This document shows, in pieces, positions 32,080 to 37,411 of a stretch of 37,411 nt of DNA. Made by a program: the position numbers and the translations under genes. The stretch is taken from positions 1 to 37,411 of the forward strand of contig NZ_FOOT01000014.1 in NCBI RefSeq assembly GCF_900113285.1, written 5' to 3'. Within the stretch, counting starts at the first letter, position 1. Each line of letters starts with the position of its first letter. This DNA comes from Pontibacter chinhatensis (GTDB lineage Bacteria; Bacteroidota; Bacteroidia; Cytophagales; Hymenobacteraceae). The notes beneath the pieces are model-generated. The model was not told the DNA's origin. It saw only the letters and a program-made list of their open reading frames with translations, and did no database searches.

Positions 32080-33579
32080 TTACTTGGTCCTGTTTCTTCT
32101 CCAGTTTGACGTGTGGGATTCTGCAGTTACTACTGCTGCAGAGGAAGCAGGCTTTTGCTGTTGCATAAGTATAGCGGCCAGGGCTGCGGCTACTTCATCA
32201 GCACCTTCGTCTGGTTTTCTTTCCAATACGTCTGGGCTAAAGTAACGCTCTATGAACTTCGTGTCGAAGTTGCCGCTCACAAATGCCTCGTGCTGCAGTA
32301 CATAGGTGCCAAAAAGCAGAGTCGTTTCAATGCCTGTTATCTGGTACTCCTCAATGGCGCGCAGCATCTTTGCGATGGCCTCTTGGCGGTCTTTCCCGAA
32401 GGTAACAAGCTTGGCAATCATCGGGTCGTAGTAGATCGGAATTTCCATACCCTGCTCAAAGCCATCATCCACCCGCACACCCAGGCCCTGCGGTCTTCTG
32501 TAGGTTTCCAGCTTCCCGATATCGGGCAGGAAGTTGTTGGCCGGGTCCTCGGCGTACACCCGTAGCTCCAGCGAGTGTCCGTTTATTTGCAGGTCTTCCT
32601 GACGAAAGCTTAACGGGTTGCCTTCCGCAATCAGAATCTGCTCTCTTACCAGGTCCAGCCCGGTTATCTGCTCCGTTACCGGGTGCTCTACCTGCAGGCG
32701 GGTGTTCATCTCCAGGAAGTAGAAGTTCATGTTCTCATCCAGCAGAAACTCTACGGTACCAGCACCAACATAATCGCAGGCCTTTGCCACATTCACGGCG
32801 CTGCGGCCCATTTCCTCGCGTAGGGCAGGAGTAAGGATAGCAGAAGGTGCTTCTTCAATAACTTTCTGGTGGCGACGCTGAATAGAGCACTCACGCTCGA
32901 ACAAATGCACGATGTTGCCGTGTGTGTCGCCCAGTACCTGAATTTCGATGTGGCGCGGGGAGCCGATATACTTCTCAATAAACACGGAGCCATCCCCGAA
33001 GGCAGAAGTGGCCTCACTTACAGCCAGCTGCATCTGCTCCTCAAATACCTCCGCACTGTCCACCACGCGCATGCCCTTGCCGCCGCCCCCTGCGCTGGCC
33101 TTTATCAGGATGGGAAAACCAACCTGGCGAGCGATTTCTTTGGCCTCCTCCACATCCGTAATGGCGTGCTCCGTACCGGGCACCATGGGGATGTTATACT
33201 TTGCCACAGCTGCCTTGGCGGCCAGCTTGCTGCCCATCAACTCAATAGCCTCCGGAGTTGGGCCGATGAAAGTGATGCCGGCTTCCTGTACCGCCTTGGC
33301 AAAAGCCGCATTCTCCGATAAGAAACCATAACCTGGATGAATGGCGTCCACGCCAAGGTCCTTGCAAACCTGTATGATAACATCGCCGCGGAGGTAAGAC
33401 TCGCTGGATTTGGGGCCTCCCACGCATACAGCTTCATCGGCAAAGCGCACGTGCAGGGCATTGCGGTCGGCCTCGCTGTAGACGGCTACGGTTTTAATTC
33501 CCATCTCTTTCGCCGTACGCATCACGCGCAGCGCTATTTCACCCCGGTTGGCAACCAGTATCTTGTTGATTTTTCTCAT
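32080..33579 (-). CDS. accC: Biotin carboxylase (acetyl-CoA carboxylase subunit)
   Basis: A 499-residue cytosolic ATP-grasp enzyme that carboxylates biotin on the carrier protein, the first step of malonyl-CoA and fatty-acid synthesis. Present are the N-terminal KILVANRGEIALRVMRTA, the ATP loop SAGGGGKGMRVV, EKYIGSPRHIEIQVLGD, ERECSIQRRHQKVIEE and the catalytic EMNTRLQVEHPVTE. No biotin-carrier or carboxyltransferase domain follows, and no accB is adjacent. The last 45 or so residues are an Ala/Gln/Ser-rich tail beyond the usual end near FDTKFIERYF. The tail is encoded next to the repeat island and holds one AAGTATA copy. Subunits of propionyl- or acyl-CoA carboxylase are an alternative role. 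ATG 33579. Confidence 0.93.
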   Translation of the reverse strand: MRKINKILVANRGEIALRVMRTAKEMGIKTVAVYSEADRNALHVRFADEAVCVGGPKSSESYLRGDVIIQVCKDLGVDAIHPGYGFLSENAAFAKAVQEAGITFIGPTPEAIELMGSKLAAKAAVAKYNIPMVPGTEHAITDVEEAKEIARQVGFPILIKASAGGGGKGMRVVDSAEVFEEQMQLAVSEATSAFGDGSVFIEKYIGSPRHIEIQVLGDTHGNIVHLFERECSIQRRHQKVIEEAPSAILTPALREEMGRSAVNVAKACDYVGAGTVEFLLDENMNFYFLEMNTRLQVEHPVTEQITGLDLVREQILIAEGNPLSFRQEDLQINGHSLELRVYAEDPANNFLPDIGKLETYRRPQGLGVRVDDGFEQGMEIPIYYDPMIAKLVTFGKDRQEAIAKMLRAIEEYQITGIETTLLFGTYVLQHEAFVSGNFDTKFIERYFSPDVLERKPDEGADEVAAALAAILMQQQKPASSAAVVTAESHTSNWRRNRTK

Positions 33580-33624
33580 GCAGACGTTATGGTTTATTCT
33601 ACTTCAAAGAAACAGCTTTGAAGG

Positions 33625-33632
33625 CAAAGTTA
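33625..33632 (-). promoter_or_regulatory. Putative -7 element of the accC promoter
   Basis: On the minus strand this reads TAACTTTG (TAnnTTTG), about 46 bases before the accC ATG. The -33 region is not clear. Confidence 0.45.
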
Positions 33633-33675
33633 AAAATGCAGAATTAAAATTGACGGTGGTAGTATAGGGTAATAA

Positions 33676-33706
33676 TTGTATATGAGCCGAATAAAGCATA
33701 ACTTTG
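33676..33706 (+). promoter_or_regulatory. Promoter of the SPT-like gene
   Basis: TTG at 33676-33678 and TAACTTTG at 33699-33706 are 20 bases apart, an excellent match to the Bacteroidota consensus. The predicted transcript starts near 33713, downstream of the earlier in-frame start-like codons (TTG 33676, ATG 33682), which rules those out. Confidence 0.7.
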
Positions 33707-33789
33707 CGCTGCGTTATACTTCATTAATTAATGTAAGGAGTAATAGCATTTGGTACAGAATTTATCCCAATAACCTAATTATTACACAA

Positions 33790-35028
33790 GTGGATTTATT
33801 TGAAAAGTTGTTGACCAACCGAGGTCCGTTAGGCAGCCACTCACATTACGCACATGGCTATTTTACATTCCCTAAACTGGAGGGCGAGATTGCCCCGAGG
33901 ATGAAGTTCAGGGGGAAAGATGTGCTGACGTGGAGCCTGAACAACTACCTGGGCTTGGCTAACCACCCTGAGGTGCGCAAGGCTGATGCCGAGGCAGCTG
34001 CAGAGTGGGGCATGGCGACACCTATGGGTGCCCGTATTATGTCTGGTAATACTAACCTGCACGAGCAGTTGGAGGCAGAGCTTGCTGACTTTGTGAAGAA
34101 GGAGGATGCGATGCTGCTCAACTTCGGGTACCAGGGCGTGCTGTCTATCATCGACGCGCTGGTTGACCGCCACGACGTGATTGTTTACGACGCCGAATCC
34201 CACGCTTGTATAATCGACGGGGTGCGCCTACACCAGGGCAAACGCTTTGTGTATTCACACAACGATATGGAGAGCCTGGAGAAGCAACTGGTACGTGCCA
34301 CGAAGTGGGCCGAGAATACCGGCGGTGCTATCCTGGTGATCACAGAGGGTGTATTCGGCATGTCCGGCAACTTGGGCAAACTAGCTGAAGTTGTGGCCCT
34401 GAAGGAAAAATTCAACTTCCGCCTGTTTGTGGATGACGCGCACGGTTTCGGTACCATGGGCGCTACGGGAGCCGGTACAGGAGAGCACCTGGGTGTGCAG
34501 GATGGTATCGACGTATACTTCTCTACATTCGCCAAGTCAATGGCCAGCATCGGCGCCTTCGTGGCTTCTAACGAGCAGGTGATCGAGTATCTGCGCTACA
34601 ACATGCGCTCTCAGATCTTCGCCAAGTCGCTGCCGATGCCATTAGTAGTAGGCGCCATTAAGCGCCTGGAGCTGCTGCGCACCAAGCCTGAGCTGAAGGA
34701 TAAACTGTGGGAGGTTGTACACGCCCTGCAGAGCGGCCTGCGTGAGAAAGGCTTCAACATCGGTACAACAGAGTCGCCGGTAACGCCTGTGTTCCTGAAC
34801 GGCCAGATTCCGGATGCAACACAACTAACGCTGGACCTGCGTGAGAACTACAGCATTTTCTGCTCTATCGTAGTGTATCCGGTAGTGCCGAAAGATGTTA
34901 TCATGCTTCGCCTTATCCCGACTGCCGCGCACACGCTGGCTGACGTGGAGGAGACGATCGCTGCTTTTGAGAAAATTGCACAAAAGCTAGATAAGGGACT
35001 TTACTCTACGCCTGCAGTTACGGCCTAA
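33790..35028 (+). CDS. spt: Serine palmitoyltransferase-like alpha-oxoamine synthase
   Basis: A 412-residue PLP enzyme that condenses serine with a fatty acyl-CoA to 3-ketosphinganine, the first step of the sphingolipids typical of Bacteroidota. GPLGSHSHYAHGYF and KFRGKDVLTWSLNNYLGLANHPEV are followed by MSGNTNLHEQLE and DAESHACIIDGVRLH. The PLP residues are Asp216 and His218 in VDDAHGFG and the Schiff-base Lys249 in STFAKSMASIGAF. Glycine C-acetyltransferase or 8-amino-7-oxononanoate synthase are sister families. I chose GTG 33790, giving (V/M)DLFEKLLTNRGPLG, because the longer frame begins inside the promoter. The leader would then be about 77 bases. The gene diverges from accC, which supplies the fatty-acid pathway. 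Confidence 0.82.
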   Translation: MDLFEKLLTNRGPLGSHSHYAHGYFTFPKLEGEIAPRMKFRGKDVLTWSLNNYLGLANHPEVRKADAEAAAEWGMATPMGARIMSGNTNLHEQLEAELADFVKKEDAMLLNFGYQGVLSIIDALVDRHDVIVYDAESHACIIDGVRLHQGKRFVYSHNDMESLEKQLVRATKWAENTGGAILVITEGVFGMSGNLGKLAEVVALKEKFNFRLFVDDAHGFGTMGATGAGTGEHLGVQDGIDVYFSTFAKSMASIGAFVASNEQVIEYLRYNMRSQIFAKSLPMPLVVGAIKRLELLRTKPELKDKLWEVVHALQSGLREKGFNIGTTESPVTPVFLNGQIPDATQLTLDLRENYSIFCSIVVYPVVPKDVIMLRLIPTAAHTLADVEETIAAFEKIAQKLDKGLYSTPAVTA

Positions 35029-35063
35029 GAGCTCCCAGGGGCTTATATTAAAATTCCCTAATC

Positions 35064-35094
35064 TTTGCTTGTTTGTAACAAATGTGTATATTAG
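35064..35094 (+). promoter_or_regulatory. Promoter of the histone-like gene
   Basis: TTTG (35064-35067), 19 bases, then TATATTAG (35087-35094), one mismatch from TAnnTTTG. It precedes a short AT-rich leader of about 35 bases. Confidence 0.55.
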
Positions 35095-35133
35095 AGCTAT
35101 AAAATTAAATGTTTCACTATAACAATTGCTCTA

Positions 35134-35325
35134 ATGAACAACAACTTTAGCAAACTGAAGGACTTGGTAATGTCTCTGGAAGGTGACTTCGAAAAGTTCT
35201 ACGATAAGGGAAATGCTGCCGCTGGTACTCGTGTACGTAAAGGTATGCAAGATCTGAAAAACATGGCTCAGGACATCCGTAAGGAAGTTCAGGACATCAA
35301 AAACAGCACAGCTGAGAAGAAATAA
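35134..35325 (+). CDS. Histone H1-like Hc1-family protein
   Basis: A 63-residue protein of the Hc1-type histone H1-like family found widely in Bacteroidota and Chlamydiae. It begins MNNNFSKLKDLVMSLEGDFEKFYDKGN, followed by AAGTRVRKGMQDLKNMAQDIRKEVQDIKN, an amphipathic helical pair. It lacks the long Lys/Ala tail of chlamydial Hc1, so it is the short N-terminal-domain form. It probably binds DNA and compacts the nucleoid, although for this short form the evidence is by homology only. It has its own promoter and a strong terminator, consistent with high expression. Confidence 0.85.
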   Translation: MNNNFSKLKDLVMSLEGDFEKFYDKGNAAAGTRVRKGMQDLKNMAQDIRKEVQDIKNSTAEKK

Positions 35326-35342
35326 GCTTCCAACAGACTGGA

Positions 35343-35384
35343 TAAAATAAAAAGGTGACCTGCAAAGGCCACCTTTTTATTTTA
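35343..35384. terminator. Bidirectional terminator between the histone gene and tyrS
   Basis: A perfect 15-bp stem (35343-35357 and 35370-35384) with A/T runs at both ends and a 12-base loop lies between the convergent genes. Confidence 0.9.
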
Positions 35385-35403
35385 TTATGCTTTTGATTAT
35401 CAG

Positions 35404-36705
35404 CTAGTTAACTGAAATAAGGTAGTAGTTCTTCTTACCCTTCTGCACTACCAGGTATTTGCCCTGCAGCAACTCGAAGTTAACACTGTCTTCGGCGCTC
35501 TGAACCTTCTGGCGGTTTACACTTACGCCTCCGTTCTTGATCATGCGCTTTGCCTCGCCCTTCGACTCGAAAACATGTCCTCCTGTAACCTCCGAAAGCA
35601 GGTCGGTCACAGTGGCGGCAGCGGCATAGTCTGCCTGGCTAACTTCTATCTGTGGCACACCTTCGAAAACAGAGAGCAAAACGTCCTCTTTTAGGCCCTT
35701 CAACGTCTCTAAATCGCCTTTTCCGAATAAAATTTCTGAAGCATCTACAGCGGCGTTATAGTCTTCTTCGGAATGAACGCGAATTGTAACATCCTTAGCA
35801 AGGGCTTTCTGCAGCAGGCGTAGGTGAGGGGCCTGTTTGTGCTCCTCTGTAATCTGTGCAATCTCTTCTTGCGGAATCAATGTATAAACTTTGATTAGCT
35901 TCTCAGCCTCCTCATCCGACAGGTTGAGCCAGAACTGGTAGAACTTGTATGGAGTCGTCAGGTTCGGGTCTAGCCACACGTTTCCGCCCTCAGACTTACC
36001 GAATTTAGTGCCATCGGATTTAGTGACCAGCTTGCCCACCATGGCAAAAGCCTTACCACCGTCCATACGCCGGATCAGCTCGGTACCGGTGGTGATGTTG
36101 CCCCACTGGTCGGAGGCGCCCATCTGTATCTTTACTCCTTTGGTTTTGTAGAGATGGTAGAAGTCGTAACCCTGGATGAGCTGGTACGCGAACTCGGTAT
36201 AAGAAAGACCTTCCACTCGGTCGCCTTCCTCTGCAGTGATGCGTTTCTTTACCGAGTCCTTCGCCATCATGTAGTTCACGGTGATGTGCTTGCCCACGTC
36301 GCGCAGGAAGCCCAGGAAACTGAATTCATTGAACCAGTCGTAGTTGTTTACTATTTCGGCCGAGTTGGCGCCGCAGTCAAAGTCCAGAAACTTCTCCAGC
36401 TGTTTCTTGATGCCTTCCTGGTTCTCACGCAGGGTAGTTTCGTCCAGCAGGTTTCGCTCTGCTGATTTGCCGGATGGATCGCCGATCATGCCGGTGGCAC
36501 CGCCAACAAGAGCAAGCGGCTTATGGCCGGCACGCTGCAGGTGCACCAGCAGCATGATGGTGGCCAGGTTGCCAATGTGCAGCGACTTGGCCGTAGGGTC
36601 GAAGCCAATGTAGCCGGATGTCATCTCGGAGGCTAATTGTTCTTCAGTGCCCGGCATGAAATCATGGAGCATGCCTCTCCAGCGCAGTTCTTCAATAAGA
36701 TTCAT
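35404..36705 (-). CDS. tyrS: Tyrosine--tRNA ligase
   Basis: A 433-residue cytosolic class I synthetase that charges tRNA-Tyr. The HIGH-type motif is HIGN at residues 43-46 and the KMSKS-type loop is KFGKS at 234-238. The tyrosine pocket has GYIGFDPTAKSL, GGATGMIGDPSGKS and YQLIQGYDF, with QMGASDQWGNI. The C-terminal S4 RNA-binding domain (SKGEAKRMIKNGGVSVNRQKV) is complete. Length is typical of bacterial TyrS. ATG 36705. The gene contains no AAGTATA motif. Confidence 0.98.
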   Translation of the reverse strand: MNLIEELRWRGMLHDFMPGTEEQLASEMTSGYIGFDPTAKSLHIGNLATIMLLVHLQRAGHKPLALVGGATGMIGDPSGKSAERNLLDETTLRENQEGIKKQLEKFLDFDCGANSAEIVNNYDWFNEFSFLGFLRDVGKHITVNYMMAKDSVKKRITAEEGDRVEGLSYTEFAYQLIQGYDFYHLYKTKGVKIQMGASDQWGNITTGTELIRRMDGGKAFAMVGKLVTKSDGTKFGKSEGGNVWLDPNLTTPYKFYQFWLNLSDEEAEKLIKVYTLIPQEEIAQITEEHKQAPHLRLLQKALAKDVTIRVHSEEDYNAAVDASEILFGKGDLETLKGLKEDVLLSVFEGVPQIEVSQADYAAAATVTDLLSEVTGGHVFESKGEAKRMIKNGGVSVNRQKVQSAEDSVNFELLQGKYLVVQKGKKNYYLISVN

Positions 36706-36731
36706 CTATTCCTTCATTCATCTGTTCCAGG

Positions 36732-36739
36732 CAAAGATA
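36732..36739 (-). promoter_or_regulatory. Putative -7 element of the tyrS promoter
   Basis: On the minus strand this reads TATCTTTG, a perfect TAnnTTTG match, 27 bases before the tyrS ATG. Confidence 0.5.
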
Positions 36740-36899
36740 AAAAAGAGTTGGCAGATTGGGGTGGGGTAGAAGGAATGATTAAGTTTATACAATATTGTTT
36801 AGAGAATTGGCTCCTGATTTGGAGGGGTAATTAGGGTTTAGGTATAGTACAGATAAATGTATGTTCACATTTATACTTTAGTTGCGGTAAATTACAAGT

Positions 36900-37310
36900 A
36901 TGAAATTTAAAATATATCAGTGCCTAACTAAGCTAAGCCAAGAGTTGTACTCCGTTACGGATGATTTATTAACGAATTACAGCATCTGTTGGAAAAATGC
37001 TTCACTCTTTGCTGAGGCTATTACCTCTGACATCCAATCTATATCAGGCATCAAATGCTTTGTCACAGGGGTAAGGTTTATCTTAGAAGACACGGCTTAC
37101 AAGCAAAGTGCAAGTGGTTGCATAATGGAACTGAAGTTTGACCAAGAGGATGAATTTATCATAACTTCTGAATGCCTTATTGATTTTGGTAGGGTTTGGC
37201 TGCGGGTAAAGCAAAGGCCTTCAAGTCGAAAATATGATGCAATTTTTGAGCTGATAGAGGCAAAATATGATTCAGAATTCAAGTCGGAATTAAAGGAGTT
37301 TGAAAAATAA
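36900..37310 (+). CDS. AT-rich hypothetical protein
   Basis: A 136-residue soluble protein with no recognised domain, signal or membrane segment. It has an alpha-helical N-terminal half (KLSQELYSVTDDLLTNYSICWKNASLFAEAI) and a beta-rich C-terminal half (MELKFDQEDEFIITSECLIDFGRVWLRVK). Base composition is much more AT-rich than its neighbours, as for the gene at 113-811, so recent acquisition is likely. A TATACTT copy (36872-36878) lies 22 bases before the ATG. Interleaved inverted repeats follow the stop. It may be a cassette gene or an orphan immunity-type protein, but this is a guess. Confidence 0.65.
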   Translation: MKFKIYQCLTKLSQELYSVTDDLLTNYSICWKNASLFAEAITSDIQSISGIKCFVTGVRFILEDTAYKQSASGCIMELKFDQEDEFIITSECLIDFGRVWLRVKQRPSSRKYDAIFELIEAKYDSEFKSELKEFEK

Positions 37311-37327
37311 CTTACCACAACAACTAA

Positions 37328-37377
37328 GGCTTCGTTGGGTACGGAGTGCCTACAATGAAGCCGTGGTTGCACCCAAC
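37328..37377. repeat. Interleaved inverted repeats after the AT-rich gene
   Basis: GGCTTC (37328-37333) pairs with GAAGCC (37357-37362), and GTTGGGT (37334-37340) pairs with ACCCAAC (37371-37377). The two pairs interleave, so the single strand could fold as a pseudoknot. The site begins 18 bases after the stop codon and continues to the window end. Confidence 0.5.
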
Positions 37378-37411
37378 CGGGCGACGCGTTATGGGTTTTA
37401 AGTCGGAAGAG

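Noticed and set aside
954..36878. Explaining the AAGTATA copies simply as promoter -7 boxes
   Set aside because: Most copies lie inside genes in both orientations and few precede a start. The exact TAnnTTTG boxes found (for example 2655, 33699) are different sequences.

Overview
The window is a stretch of bacterial chromosome that most resembles the phylum Bacteroidota, order Cytophagales, and probably the Hymenobacteraceae (Pontibacter-like; this placement is inference). Supporting signs are a PUR/DUF3276 protein, a tiny Hc1-type histone H1-like protein, a Bacteroidota-type serine palmitoyltransferase-like enzyme, putative promoters of the TTG-N19-20-TAnnTTTG type, and A-rich leaders without Shine-Dalgarno sequences at nearly all genes. 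Core genes are GC-rich. The two genes at the window ends (113-811 and 36900-37310) are clearly AT-rich and look acquired. I recognise no tRNA, rRNA, CRISPR array, complete insertion sequence or prophage.

Layout. 1-900: the end of an unknown gene and an AT-rich leucine-rich-repeat-like gene. 965-5711: ychF, a PUR-family gene, an RlpA-like gene plus a DUF58 gene, and a lipoprotein that seems to have lost its C-terminal beta-barrel. 5816-7462: pgi. 7695-16820: a run of plus-strand genes for a small proline-rich protein, a P2-type cation ATPase, a beta-phosphoglucomutase-like HAD protein, a HAD-OtsB fusion, a GH65 enzyme and a PfkB-type sugar kinase. 16877-20766 (minus): class II fructose-bisphosphate aldolase, a DnaQ exonuclease/GIY-YIG protein and an AI-2E-type permease. 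21122-25727: parE-parC. 25793-27841: two TPR proteins. 27848-31093: thrS-infC-rpmI-rplT. 31143-32079: a gene-free island full of short palindromes. 32080-36705: accC, an SPT-like gene, an Hc1-like histone gene and tyrS. 36900-37411: an AT-rich orphan gene followed by interleaved inverted repeats.

How the genes fit together. pgi, the PfkB kinase and fba cover neighbouring steps of upper glycolysis. The HAD, HAD-OtsB and GH65 genes fit release of glucose phosphates from trehalose or a related alpha-glucoside: phosphorolysis gives beta-glucose-1-phosphate, the mutase makes glucose-6-phosphate, and OtsB can remove phosphate from trehalose-6-phosphate. From memory, the gene set (P2 ATPase, HAD-OtsB next to GH65, PfkB) resembles genes of the Mycobacterium tuberculosis DosR dormancy regulon (ctpF, otsB1, pfkB), which suggests a stress or energy-limitation module.

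The strongest unexplained signal is a heptamer, AAGTATA / TATACTT, present about 70 times by eye on both strands, inside and between genes, where about 5 would be expected. It often forces the otherwise unusual isoleucine codon ATA, is absent from several long core-gene stretches, and is densest in the 31.1-32.1 kb island. Other notable points are infC, which appears to start at AUA behind a full AAGGAGGT sequence, and the truncated lipoprotein gene bounded by palindromic repeats.
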